In this document: in pieces, positions 24,901-33,727 of the stretch
Numbering within the stretch: the first letter of the stretch is position 1
Layout: the number at the start of each line of letters is the position of its first letter
Assembly: GCA_911728455.2 (NCBI GenBank)
Contig: OU452232.1
Span: forward strand, 3,604,501 to 3,668,500
DNA length: 64,000 nucleotides
Source of the DNA: Marthasterias glacialis
Lineage: Eukaryota > Echinodermata > Asteroidea > Forcipulatida > Asteriidae
Direction of reading: 5' to 3'
Program-made: the position numbers and the translations under genes
Notes under the pieces: generated by a model
The model's input: only the letters and a program-made list of their open reading frames with translations
Told to the model about the DNA's origin: nothing
Database searches by the model: none

Positions 24901-27900
24901 TGACTCTGTAAAGTACAAAAAAAGAAAACTGATAAATGGGACATGATTGTATCCTCTTTGTCTGGTGAGGGCGCCCTCCTGAATGTCATGAACGTACAGG
25001 AAGTTTTATATAATGGGAACAAAAGTGTGCTGAAGAGGTTTTCGACTAGTTGTTTAAACACGGTGCGGCCTGGTTATCGACAATTTTACCGAGACAAAGT
25101 AGAGGTAAAATTATCAAGAACAGCTGGGGGTTGATTTCACAAAGCACTAAGATTCATCTTAAGATGAGTTGTCAGTATTACACATGTACCATAGTAATTT
25201 GTATTGTAATATCACACTTTGCTTAGCAATTAAGATTGATTTGCACTTAAGATCAATCTTAGCTCTTTGTGAAATGGAACCCAGGCCTCACCAAGTTTAA
25301 ACAACTTGTTGATAACCGTTTCAAAAAAAAAAAAAATTCAATTCATAAATACCTTTCTGTTAAAAAACATCAAAAAAAACTTTCAAAAGGGAGAACTCAG
25401 ACAGCTCCCCTCAACTCGAGTCTGCGTTAAATTTCTAACCATGTTGAGTGCCTCGCGCATATTTGAAAAAAAATTTGCGTGCTACCATCTATCTCTATGG
25501 AACTACCAATTTAAATTGGGCTGTGCGCTTTGCAGGCAATGGTTTGGTGGTGCCCTCTTTTGACTCGATTTCCTCAGTCCATGTTTAAACACTTTGTACC
25601 TTTGTCTTTTTTCCCAGTAATGCTACTCCCGGCTCTTTCAAGAAAAATCATTAAAAACAAATACAGGCCTTTTCTAAAGGCCAATTAAAAGTGAAAGTGA
25701 AAGTGAAGCTACATGTACTGTAAGTTCCATTGCCAGCAGAAAATGCACCATTAATGCCACTGCAAATTTGCGCTACCTTGAAGTCTTTCCAGAAAATCTG
25801 AAGGTGAAAGAAGACGATGAAAAATCCTGAGAAATCACAGGCCTTTTCTAAGGGGTGGTTCAAACCGAAAGTGAAAGTGAAGCAAGTTTCCAATGTCGGC
25901 AGAAAAAGCTCCATCACTGAAACTTACATTCACTTTTGCTTTAGCCAAGAGCCTTTATTAGAAAAAGGTGAAAGTGTGAAATCCATTTTTCCCCTTCATA
26001 TTCAGTGTTCCAGCCAAGTCAATATTAAAGGGGCCATGAAGTGGTATTTTTACATTTTTGGGGCTTAAAATATGGTTTGATTATAAAAAATCCCTACTTT
26101 TTATAAGTTTTAAATTTAAAGTTTGTCACTTGTAAACTTACGCTATCCATTTCAAGTGACATCCAGTGACAGCGTAAATGCAGTGACAGCGTAAATGCAG
26201 TGACAATGTTAAAAAAGCCAAAATAGCAAGCGATTTGCCAGAGAAACAGCGTTGCGCAACGACTGACAATATTTGCCTCTTTCTACGTCACAATTTTCCC
26301 CTTCTAGGGGCGGAGTTTCACCCCTTATTTTATTTTATTTTATTTTTTTTAATAAATACCTGCTATAAATTTGGAGCAAACTTTATAGGGCCTAGGTTAT
26401 TATTACTTATCACACTAGCGCGAGTGGAATACGGAAAAATATAGCGCTTCTGCGTCCCATATCAAACGATGCCGAATTTATCTTCCAACTTACTAAAGTG
26501 TGATCATCACACGATCAAACAATCTTACACGAGCGCGATTTTGCGTCTTGTGCGAGCATGATGTGCGCTCGAACAGTAATTACGCACCATTGAATATAAA
26601 ATAGCAGCCGTTGTTTATGGCTCTATAAACCATGGCTGTCGAGCAATCTGATTGGATGATTAGCGCGTGTTGGAAGAGAATAGGGCATATCTTTTAGTTA
26701 AAACTTAATAGAGAGGTTGCATGATCCCGAGAAAAGTTTGTTTCGTAGCCATGTTGGGTAATGCCATGTACAAACTCAATGGCTGGGGCGTCGTCTGCTG
26801 AATGATTTCCAGCGCCTGTTTGTGTACGCAGCATTAGAAAAAGGTATAAGGTGACATCACATGAAACCCCTCTATACCACTTAATGGACCTTTTAAAGGA
26901 TTGTGATGCTACTGAGAAACTGCTATTGTTCCATACAGACACAATAATCTATGTATACATAACTGCATTATAATTTATAATTAACTGCATTTATAATTAA
27001 ACTTCCAAGAAAGAATTAATGGAAGTTGCAGGGGTGTGAATGGCCACAAACAAAAAAACAGCTACAAGCAGCTAGCAAAAAGCTGAAATTGTAAAAGTTC
27101 CTATAGTTTAGTACAGAGCAGGTGTAAATAAAAGCTGATATTCTGAGTAAAAATCTAAACAAAAAAAATCTGAAATCAGCTTAAAAGCTGAATTCTCACA
27201 CCCCTGAAGTTGATGTAAATGACTTAGCATATAGCCATTCCCACAATTCATTTAAAAGCGTGACTCTTTTTACATGTACAGGAATTCCAATGCAATTGTC
27301 TGGTACATTTGTTGTTTTTGTTTGATGTTTTTGGGGTGAAGGGGAATGTCCGCTTGTTGACATGGTTGATGTTGAAAGTGGTCTAGATTGATTTCAGGGG
27401 AGATCATTTCTGTACACATGGATAATTGACGTGTCGTGGCCGAGCGGTCTAGCGCACCCGACTCAAACTATGGTGTTTCTAATCAGCAGAGTGTGGGTTC
27501 AAGTCCCAGTCTTGAAACTTATGTCCTTTAAAGCAAGACACTCAACCATTATTGCTTCGTCCTTCAGATGGGACGTAAAGCCAGTGGTCCCATGCGTTGT
27601 GTAATACACGTAAAAGAACCCAGTTACACGTATCACTAAGAGAAGGGGTTTGCCCCGGTGTTTCTGGCAGTGGCTGCTGAATGCGCCGCAGCACCTTGTA
27701 AACCTTTATAAGGTGCTACATAAATGGGTCTCATAACTTAAAACTTCAAAAACCTGTCGCAAAAAATGACAATAATAAGCGCCTTAAGAACCTAATTGCT
27801 AGTAGATACATACTCCGGTATTATTATCATAATGAAAAATAAAAGAACTCTTGACACTAGACTGATTGAAATGGCTGAAAGCGTATGATCTACAGTGGGA

Positions 27901-30900
27901 TACAAAAAAATTCTCTATGTGAAAAATCATGGTTCATAATTCAATCAGAGTTTAAACAGTGCAGTTCGAAGGGCAAATTTGACAGCACCCTGGCAATGTA
28001 GTAGCATAATTGATGTGTACTGGTACATGTATAGTGCTGGGCGACTAGTGAAATTCACTACTGGAATAAGGGGACTTTGGTAAAATCTCACCAAGAGACT
28101 ATTTTCAAGTTCATAAAAAGTCTTGATATTTGCAAGATTTGATGTCGGGTTGCCCGCGATCGTTTCACAAGTCACTACAGCCACGCTTACACAATATACA
28201 GTGATGCATTGTATGTACTGCACGTTACACGCAATGGTCGTCCACATGTCAATTCCAACACCATACGAGAACCCCACACCCAAACTGCTGGACTCTGATT
28301 ACGGTGGTATGCCTGATCCCATGTACAGCCTGATCAGTTTACCAGAGTGCTGTCCTCAGTCCGACAGAATCAAACAAAACGTGCAGTTGGATTGGGGATG
28401 GTTAGGGTTAACCATTTCAAACTCTGGTCTGGCAAACTTACGTCATTGAGGGGAGGTGTCTCATGACGACGTCCAAGGCTTGTACAGAATCGTAGGGGAT
28501 GATGTTCACTCTGCCCTCCAGTGCATCAGCCAGTGCCTGCAGGCTCACCAGGGCCACCCATTTGATGGACACCTTGAACGATCGCTCCTTTCCTTCTCCT
28601 GGTAAGGTCACCTCAAGGTCAACCTGAGGTCAAAGATCAAATACCAAGTTAGCTTGATATAGGCAATGGTTGTTTTTTTATTTCATGAGGGCCCAAAGAT
28701 TTGGCTCAGGAAAATACAGCATGCATTGACAGATTGCTCATGCTGTGTGTTGTAAGGCGAGCTGGTTGATTGAAATGAGATCAGAAAATTTGTATTTTAT
28801 TGTCTTTGGTCGGATAAGAAGTAAATTGAAAAGGTTTGCCAATTCTTCAATTAAATCATAAGGTCTCATAAGGCCTCTGTTGTGGGCGGAAGAATTGCTT
28901 TTTACCCTGAGTGCCAAGCGGGACCAAGGATTGCCAGGTGCTGCTGCCCACCGAGCTACAAGCCATTATTACATGTACTTGTACTTACCCTCTCTTTACC
29001 AATGGGCAGCTCAAGGCGACAGTACAAGTTCTTACGTCCATCAAAGACTGGCTTACAATTCTGGAAAATTCTGTTGGTGTGTTTAACTAGCGTGTCCATC
29101 ACTTCTCTGAAAGTGTAATAAAAAAGAAAGTATCAAAAACTGGTTAGAAATCAATGCAACTCAAATATTCATAAATTGTTTTTAACAATTTAAAAGCACT
29201 CATACAAAAAAGCTCTCTTCTCCCAGTATCTGACACGCGGACAGAGTATACTGTCTGAAACGTTTGAGTCAACCAGTCCCTCTCAGAATACTCAAAAGAG
29301 GTTTAAAACTACATGGTGTCACCGCAAATCCTTGCTTATTATTCTCAAGTTGTTAGTCAGCAAATGTTCTCATTCCAGTACTTAGTTTATGATTATCTTT
29401 TTATGATGTCTGTCTTTGTTCTTTCTGTATATTTTCGTTCCTGTTTACGTTTGTTTGTCCATCCGGCATCTCACCACAAGCCCCTTGTCGAAGATGTCTC
29501 CATACACATTTTGTTTTCTGTCTTAAAATGCTTCTTTTTTTATTACTTCTTAAATTCAAATTGTTTGGTTACATATTGTTTAAAAATGTACATGAAGTAT
29601 GGAAACAAGTGTGAGTATTGAACCATATAGGTTTTGAGGCATTGCATGAGGTACAGTATAATCAATACATTTGGTTTGCCGTAACACCATGTGATTGTAT
29701 CTACATAGACTGGTCTTGTGAGAACTTGTCCTGATTATTATTCTACTACTGCGGAGTAGATTTCGGAATTCGGGGGGACAACTTAGTTCTGAAAAGAATT
29801 GCCCTGCTTATTAATTACATGTACATGTACATGTACAGTACTACCTGGGGAGGTAGGAAATTGGTCGTGACTACTACTACTTTCGCTTGGTGGATCGAGG
29901 GTACTTCTCGGATAACTTCACTGCCGCGGAGTGAGTTTATTGGTCTCAACGTTTCGACTAGCCTGCTCCAGTCACCGTCGGGAGTACTGAACCATGTTAA
30001 CATTCCTAGTGACTAGCCAGCCGGACCACTTAGCTTGTCATTTCACAAGTCTGCAAGCTTTTTCACTGGTCCCTATCATAAAGGGATAATACATAAACAA
30101 GATTTTTAACAGAATAAATTCATTCCCATCACCTAATTTTCACTAAACACACCAGTCAACAAAGTATGACACATTTATAGGAAGTAATGTGTTAGTGAAA
30201 ACAATGAAAAAAGGTATGTTTTTGTTGGAAACTTTTTGCACAATTTTTTTTATTGCTAGGCAAACAAACAACATACATGTACAATAAAATAAAAACATTT
30301 GTAAAAAATACAGGCAACAGATAGTTTTTTAGGTCTGTAATGCCGTCTTCTCAACCTTCAAAGTATTTCAGAAAAAAATTATTCTCTTAAGAATTGGTAC
30401 TGGTATAAATTTTGTAATCAATGAGTTTCCAGATTGAAACCAATTTATTTTTATTGATGTGTACCCATTCTGTATATTTACTGGGGGGGGGGGGGGGTTC
30501 GACAGTGAAGCCCACTTCATACTTCACGCAAAAGCGAATTTCAGTGGACCCAAACAAACAGTACGTGTAGGGTGTTTTCCGATTGTGACACAAGAAAATT
30601 CGCTTTGCTTTCCCAATAGGTATGCGCCAGGCTTCATTAATTTGAGAATTATGAAGAAAAAAGAAAGAACTGCAAACCACTTACAAACCAATACGACTTG
30701 TAGCATAAATGCAAAAAGTGGTCATGGCTTCAAGTTTTGAGCCTAGAAGTCTCATTCTCAAAGGTCTCAATCAAAGATTCTGCTAGTGTCAAAACTTGAA
30801 GCCATTACTTTATGCATCTGAAATTCATTTAACCGTTCGGGAATAAGAATGTGATGGAAGGAGGCTTTACATGTATGTTCTTAAAACCTTATACACCTGT

Positions 30901-31560
30901 TATAAGGTACACCCAAAATACCTTCTTTTTTTATCCCCAATGCAAATTTAATTTTTGGGGAGTACCCGTTGCTAATTATAGGACTCAAACTGGCCTCTTG
31001 TCATCGGTGATCTAGCGGTCAATATTTCTAGAAAGAAGGGGGTCATGGTTTTAAATCCCAAGTGCTTATCACACATCGTTGCAGACCTGTAACTTCACAG
31101 AGGCAACGGAGGCAGTTGCCTTCAGTCATTGCCTTGGTGCCCTTGAAATGTTCCAATAGAAATTTACAATTTTCTCATAGAGGTGCTCTGTATCACGAGG
31201 AATATTCTTGGTGCTCTTGCCCATTCAAGAACAAAGCAATCAGGCCTGTTGGTGTATTGGGTAGAACCCAAATAGTATTCTCTTACCTGTTCACCCTACG
31301 GGGACACTTCTCTGGAACGATAGTCACGTCATAATGATTGATAGTGTCGTGTGGGATGGTAATCTTGAAATGGTTAGCGCGTAGCATGATCGGACGTCCA
31401 TCCTTTCCAAACCCCGGTCTGGTGGGCATCTTGGAGCCCTCTGGCTTGGGTGGGCCTGGGGGCATTCCCTGTATGACGGGCAAAATAGGGGGCATCCCCA
31501 TGGGTACCATGTGCTGGGGTGGGCGGATAGGTGGCTGGCCAGGTTGAATGCCCATGGCAG
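3963..31560 (-). CDS. AGO: Argonaute protein (AGO clade), complete 19-exon gene
   Basis: Core effector of miRNA/siRNA silencing: binds a guide RNA and cleaves or represses target RNA. Exons, 5' to 3': 31560-31287, 29106-28989, 28623-28442, 24238-24102, 23014-22880, 22315-22228, 21496-21413, 20656-20593, 18806-18735, 15686-15639, 13895-13773, 12540-12395, 11453-11269, 10095-9936, 8654-8564, 7495-7301, 6584-6348, 5029-4821, 4071-3963. All introns are GT-AG and phases match. From the ATG at 31555 the model is 2652 nt, 883 residues plus stop (human AGO2 is 859). Slicer tetrad by alignment to remembered human AGO2: D618 (GADVTHP), E658 (HRQE), D690 (YRDGVSEG), H828 (YYAHLVAF), so probably catalytically active. 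The protein ends in the family-typical MYFA. The first exon seen opens in frame before the ATG after a 3' splice site, so a short upstream coding or 5' UTR exon may exist; I did not find it. Confidence 0.96.
4293..4414. repeat. Foldback MITE-like element in the last AGO intron
   Basis: Ends are complementary: GGGATGCTAGGTGGTAGCAGAC on the left, GTCTGCTGCCCCCTAGCATCC on the right, with an inner pair AGGTAAATCCATTGT / ACAATGGAAAATTACTT. A diverged second copy is at 8103-8225. Total about 120 bp, no coding capacity. Confidence 0.7.
5030..6347 (-). other. AGO intron 17
   Basis: Between exon 17 (donor GTAATA at 6347-6342) and exon 18 (acceptor at 5031-5030). It is filled by the exon-end tandem array described separately; no other gene is seen. 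Confidence 0.8.
5345..6343 (-). repeat. Tandem array of copies of AGO exon 17 end plus splice donor
   Basis: In the intron after exon 17, about seven units repeat the last ~50-60 bases of exon 17, the donor and following intron DNA. Clear junction copies start at plus 5791, 5944, 6097 and 6187 (TTACCTGAATACCA), beside the true one at 6344. More decayed copies are near 5664, 5521 and 5360. Unit spacing is about 150 bp, with one deleted unit of 90 bp. On the minus strand the copy at 6187 still reads in frame like [12 protein letters not shown] with HVGIQ and GTAACG; others have a small deletion in the exon-like part. No acceptor is duplicated with them. Confidence 0.85.
6851..7015 (+). repeat. 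tRNA-derived SINE, third family
   Basis: GATGGTCTAGTGGTCAGACA (box A-like) and GTGGGTTCGAATCCAACCCC (box B), then a body with GGCTCGTGGGTTTTTTCCCC. A related head and body (CTGGGTCCGAATCCCATC, GCTTGTGGGTTTTTTTT) is at 19215-19480. Lies in the AGO intron between exons 16 and 17. Confidence 0.55.
7870..8095 (-). repeat. SINE fragment, reverse orientation
   Basis: Shares CAATCTCTACCCTCGCAGGTACCCA and the decayed head complement (ACCCACACTCTGATGACTCAGCC) with the copies at 23330 and 43270. Located in the AGO intron between exons 15 and 16. Confidence 0.6.
8103..8225. repeat. Second copy of the ~120-bp foldback MITE
   Basis: CTAGGGACTGTAGGTGGCAGC at the left end pairs with CTACTACCACCTATGTCCC at the right; the inner part AGGTAAATCCGTTGTTCT is shared with the 4293 copy. 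Lies in the AGO intron between exons 15 and 16. Confidence 0.65.
9204..9620. repeat. Minisatellite, ~110-bp unit, about four copies
   Basis: Units share CATAGTTTATCTATCATTC, CAAAACCACAGTGGATGAT and GGTCAGACAGTAGGAGGGTT. The same GGTCAGACAGTAGGAGGGTT core occurs singly near 13450-13475 and 18405-18430, and a variant near 56290, so the array probably expanded from a dispersed element. Lies in the AGO intron between exons 14 and 15. Confidence 0.75.
10181..10703. mobile_element. Non-autonomous element with ~40-bp terminal inverted repeats
   Basis: Left end ATTTGAATAATGTCTGGTAC...GACTTGCTAA (from about 10189) is the near-perfect inverse of the right end TTAGCAAGTCATTG...CCAGACATCATTCAAAT (to about 10691), and the similarity continues a few bases outward. 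The interior of about 430 bp has no recognisable transposase. Sits in the AGO intron between exons 13 and 14. Confidence 0.75.
10852..11060. repeat. Tandem duplication, ~103-bp unit
   Basis: CACCGAGGCTGCATGCCATG...GTTTGCAAACTGGCTTCC occurs twice head to tail, the copies differing at scattered positions. In the same AGO intron as the TIR element. Confidence 0.75.
11753..12222 (+). mobile_element. Dispersed ~470-bp element, copy 1 of 3
   Basis: Shares with 22379-22865 and 24370-24860 an ordered series of blocks: TGCATGCAT..., GGAATCAA..., CAGGGATATTTGTGTAATC, CAGACCTTTGTTCCTTTG, ACCAGGATTT, AATGGCTGCCA, then TTTCATTTTGACA-like ends. No long open frame. All three copies lie in AGO introns in the same orientation (opposite to the gene). 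Confidence 0.65.
14815..14880 (-). repeat. tRNA-like SINE head (Lys/Ala-like)
   Basis: On the minus strand TGGCTGGATAGCTCAGTTGG (box A) is followed by GTTGCAGGTTCAAACG (box B). A related head lies at 15128-15200 (minus), and a truncated one at 15325-15350 (plus). The arms do not close into a good cloverleaf and the copies differ, so I read them as a second tRNA-derived SINE family. Adjacent are two copies of a short AACACCGTGGACGTGTGTG unit. Confidence 0.5.
15125..15205 (-). repeat. tRNA-like SINE head (Lys-like)
   Basis: Minus strand: GATGTAGCTCAGTTGGTAGG (box A) and CGCAGGTTCAAATCCCACTC (box B). Closer to a real tRNA than the 14815 copy, but without a matching acceptor stem. A minor possibility is a tRNA pseudogene. 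Confidence 0.45.
15373..15580. mobile_element. MITE with GGCCCAATTTCATAG-type inverted ends, diverged copy
   Basis: Left end GGGTCCAATTTCCATA, right end TTTGTGAAATTAGGTCC, with AAGCAGAAAATGTTGCTAA-like interior blocks. The best-preserved copy is at 23533-23729. Confidence 0.55.
16871..17000 (+). repeat. SINE fragment, tRNA-Leu-like head
   Basis: GTTGTGGCCCAGCGGTTTGG, then GGGTTTGAATCCCGGCC, then a GAGCAAGACACT body start, matching the head of the 641-950 copy with mutations. It lies in the AGO intron between exons 9 and 10. Confidence 0.6.
17109..17255. repeat. Short inverted-repeat element
   Basis: CTCTTTCACTATGG near 17117 is inverted as CCATAGTGAAAGAG near 17237-17250, enclosing about 120 bp. 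MITE-like, in the AGO intron between exons 9 and 10. Confidence 0.55.
18873..18993 (+). repeat. 42-bp tandem repeat, three copies
   Basis: Unit core GTGTAAACATGCCAATATTT then CCCCTGCCAGAAATCAGATG, repeated three times. It lies only about 70 bp upstream of AGO exon 9 (which starts at 18806 on the minus strand). Confidence 0.8.
19215..19480 (+). repeat. tRNA-derived SINE, third family
   Basis: Decayed box B (GGTCCGAATCCC) plus a body whose distal part (TTGCACCATTGTGGGAGTCAG, GTGTAGTGTACAT) recurs at about 4150-4290, near the start of the last AGO intron. This shows a dispersed element of more than 200 bp. Confidence 0.5.
19955..20133. mobile_element. MITE, GGCCCAATTTCATAG family, 5'-truncated
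   Basis: CACAAAAAGTAGCTAAGCAC, AAATTATGCTTACC and GCTAAGCAGAAAATTG blocks, then the right end CTTTGAAATTGGGCCC. Same block order as 23533-23729; the left inverted end is eroded. Confidence 0.6.
20141..20284. mobile_element. Second MITE family (AAAGCACTAAGATTCATC), copy 1
   Basis: TTGATTTCAAAAAGCACTAA on the left pairs with AAGCTCTTTGTGAAATCGA on the right. Interior block GTCAGTATTAC shared with the copy at 25131-25283. It directly abuts the MITE ending at 20133. Confidence 0.65.
20919..21398 (+). repeat. 13-bp minisatellite beside AGO exon 7
   Basis: About 480 bp of GGAAGGTTTACTA units with variants (AAGAAGGTTTACTA and others). It ends within about 15 bp of the exon 7 donor at 21412, so it occupies the 5' end of the intron between exons 7 and 8 and is likely length-polymorphic. 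Confidence 0.9.
22379..22865 (+). mobile_element. Dispersed ~470-bp element, copy 2 of 3
   Basis: GGAATCAAGGAACGAGTTC, ACCAGGGATATTTGTGTGAT, CAGACCTTCGTTCCTTTGCC and AATGGCTGCCACAATTATTT align with copies 1 and 3. It lies between AGO exons 5 and 6 and ends right at the exon 5 donor region (exon 5 ends at 22880). Confidence 0.65.
23330..23515 (-). repeat. SINE fragment, reverse orientation
   Basis: ATCTCTACCCTCACAGGTACCC, then GAGGACAGAAGTGTCATGACC, then the mutated tRNA-like head complement ending GCTCAGCCACTACAC. Same family as 641-950, on the opposite strand, in the AGO intron between exons 4 and 5. Confidence 0.65.
23533..23729. mobile_element. MITE with GGCCCAATTTCATAG inverted ends, best copy
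   Basis: Left end GGACCCAATTTCATAGAA; right end CTCTATGAAATTGGGCC, which is its reverse complement but for one base. The interior of about 160 bp is non-coding. Typical of a MITE; lies in the AGO intron between exons 4 and 5. Confidence 0.75.
24370..24860 (+). mobile_element. Dispersed ~470-bp element, copy 3 of 3
   Basis: GTGATATTTGTGTAATCTCC, CCTTTGTTCCTATGTCTGAC, CAGGATTTTGATAGATTGAA and TTAGTCAGGGTTTCATTTTG match copies 1 and 2. In the AGO intron between exons 3 and 4. Confidence 0.65.
25131..25283. mobile_element. Second MITE family, copy 2
   Basis: TTGATTTCACAAAGCACTAA at the left, TTAGCTCTTTGTGAAATGGA at the right, inner pair AAGATTCATCTT / AAGATCAATCTT. About 150 bp, non-coding, in the AGO intron between exons 3 and 4. 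Confidence 0.7.
27431..27730 (+). repeat. SINE, tRNA-Leu-like head and full body
   Basis: Head with GTGGCCGAGCGGTCTAG and GGGTTCAAGTCCC. The body contains GGGACGTAAAGCCA and GTAAAAGAACCCAGTTACAC and ends near AGGTGCTACATAAATGGG. The body differs from that of the 641-950 copy, so at least two subfamilies share the head. Lies in the AGO intron between exons 3 and 4. Confidence 0.7.
28442..31560 (-). other. AGO: AGO N-terminal and linker-1 region (exons 1-3)
   Basis: Exon 1 (31560-31287) encodes a Pro/Met-rich low-complexity leader of about 50 residues, then the N domain ([20 protein letters not shown]). Exon 2 carries [11 protein letters not shown]. Exon 3 carries [12 protein letters not shown] and VMRHLPSM. 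The leader replaces the shorter, non-conserved start of vertebrate AGO2. Exon 1 is preceded by a good pyrimidine tract ending CTTCAG at 31570-31561. Confidence 0.93.
29107..31286 (-). other. AGO intron 1 (relative to first exon seen)
   Basis: About 2.2 kb between the first two recognised exons. Contains a TACATG run at about 29818-29837, poly-G at 30483-30497 and a tRNA-like SINE remnant near 31000-31080. No exon seen. Confidence 0.6.
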
Positions 31561-31954
31561 CTGAAGGAAGAAGTAAGAATGATTTCTGATCAAAAACAAA
31601 ATAACTACTGATTTGTCAGGATTTGTTTTTAAAACTTACATTACTCTATCACTGATTACAAAATTCGACAAGGAAAGCACAATGCAGATATAATGTAGAT
31701 CAACTTAGCGAATCATCACAATTTCAAGCTCCATCTCAGAGCTTGCCATTGTATTATGGCGCACTGAAAATAATAGTAATGTTTAAAAAATGGAAACGAT
31801 GCCTAATTTGACCACCACTTTTTTAACCAATCATTCCTCGGTAAATACATGTTAGATAGGCCTGGTGCTTTTACGAATAATTTTGGAACCGGGTATCGGT
31901 TTGTTGCAACAATTTTGAAATGTCATTCACAAACTCGTGTAGGGGGTGAGGGGG

Positions 31955-32245
31955 TGCTATGTAGCACCTTAAAAGGGTTTGCAAGGTGCTGCAGGGCATT
32001 TACATGAAGCAGTCTTTGCCAGAAAAAAAAACATGGGCAAATGCCTTCTCGTAGCGATAAGTGTAACTGGGTTCTTTTACAAGACACATGGTTTACGTCC
32101 CATCCAAAGGTTGAAGCAATAATTGTTAAGTGTCTTGCTTAAGGACACAAGTGTCAAGACTGGGACTCAAACCCACACTCTGCTGATCAAAAATACCAAA
32201 GCTTGAGTCCAGTGCGCTTGCCCGCTCAGCCACAACGCTCCATGT
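31955..32245 (-). repeat. SINE, reverse orientation, tRNA-Leu-like
   Basis: Reverse complement of the 27431-27730 type: GTGCTATGTAGCACCTT at the left end, GTGTAACTGGGTTCTTTTAC in the middle, and a mutated head at 32150-32240 (CCCGCTCAGCCACAACGC). It lies a few hundred bases upstream of the first AGO coding exon seen. Confidence 0.7.
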
Positions 32246-32910
32246 GAGTTCCCTTGTTTATGTCCCAATTTCTAATATTGTATTGGATCGATGTCATTAC
32301 AGTGATAAAATTTTTGCATACATACATGTACATGCCAGTCCAAAGTTTTCACAATTTGATCTCACCACCGTCATTCATAAAATCGACAACCATAGTTAAT
32401 TGTCCAATAAGCGTGACCTGTTAACATGCACATGTTTCCCCTACCAAAGACGCCATTGTGTATTTTCAGAACACCGGAGCAAAGGTCATCAACTACATTG
32501 CACAGCATGCACAGACCACACACACATCGTCTAACGCTTCATTTCACCCACAAAAAAGACCCAAAAAAGAAAATACTGGCGTTATCTCACTATTGACAGG
32601 TTGATTTTGTGTTATCCTTTTGTTCCAAGAAGAGGATAGCATGTACATATGAGGCATTGAGAGGCTTTCGCCACTGTTTATTGTGTTTCGGCTCGAAGAA
32701 GGCAAGTCAGAGTGAGCTGGCAATCGAGCCATGGTTTCGTGTTTGGTTGTGCCGTAGGCAAGGGCCGATGTTTTGCAATTCACGTACGTGAATTTGACAT
32801 TTTTTCGGTTCGAGACCAAAACAGACAATCCAATAAAGAATAATCTTTGTTTTCTTGGCATTGTGTAACTGGGGTGCTGTACAACTCTTCTGCGTTACAA
32901 TCTGCCGTTA

Positions 32911-33727
32911 CAATCTGCGTTTCACTACAAATAGTCATGTGACACTCAACGGACTGTTTCCTTATGTGGTAAAAGTCGTATTTTAAAGCTCCGAGGATTG
33001 CATGTTCGCTGATGCCCTGACTATATTTTCTTTGCCCAGTCAACGCAGGATACTAGTTGCGATAATCGTAACCCTCCATCCTCCCGATGGTCGGAGACCG
33101 GAGGGTTACGACCCAAGATGGGTATTATCCGTGTAACTAGCAGTTTTGACCAGTTTTTGCCAAACTTGTGATCAGATTCATCCATTTTTTTCCACTTTCA
33201 AAAATCATGACAGACATTCTAAAAACATGGAGTTGATCTTTATTTTCATGATGTTGTTTTAAGGGTTCCAGTTGACATTGCCATACAATAAAGATCAACT
33301 CCATGTGTTTAGAACGTCTGTCATGATTTTGGAAAGTGGAAAAAAGAACGAATCTGATCACGAGTCTGGCAAAAACTGGTCAAAACTGCCCATTACAATG
33401 ATAATATCAGTCTTGTCTCGTAACCCTCCTGTCTCCGACTGTTGGGAGGATGGAGGGTTACGATTATTGCAACTACTGTACGCAGGATACCAGCTGTGGA
33501 GCGTCAACGACCCACCACAATGTCTACACAGAGGGCCAGGAGCATGCGTTTCAACTGTGCAGCCAACAGTTACACAGCTGGTACCCTGCGTTGATTGCGC
33601 AAAACAGCATACAAGTCAGAGCATCAGCAAAAATGCAATCCTCCCAGCGTTAATACAACTTTTAACACAAGAAACAGTCGTTGAGTGTCACATGACTATT
33701 AATAAATTATTAGTAAAACGCAGATTG
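32911..33727. mobile_element. 817-bp foldback element (long inverted repeat)
   Basis: Left arm 32911-33244, loop about 33245-33286, right arm 33287-33727. Outer ends are CAATCTGCGTTT and AAACGCAGATTG; innermost pair AGTTGATCTTTATT / AATAAAGATCAACT. Shared blocks include AGTCATGTGACACTCAACG and CGTAACCCTCC / GGAGGGTTACG. The right arm carries an extra ~110-bp hairpin (33481-33597, GCAGGATACCAGCTG / CAGCTGGTACCCTGC). No transposase. Lies about 1.4 kb upstream of the first AGO coding exon seen. Confidence 0.85.

Larger units (their letters stand above)
24239..28441 (-). other. AGO intron 3, ~4.2 kb
   Basis: The largest clearly bounded intron. Holds a SINE (27431-27730), copy 3 of the dispersed element, a MITE (25131-25283), GAAAGTGAAAGTGAA runs near 25690 and 25867, and a short CAGTGACAGCGTAAATG duplication near 26160. 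No coding exon recognised. Confidence 0.7.
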
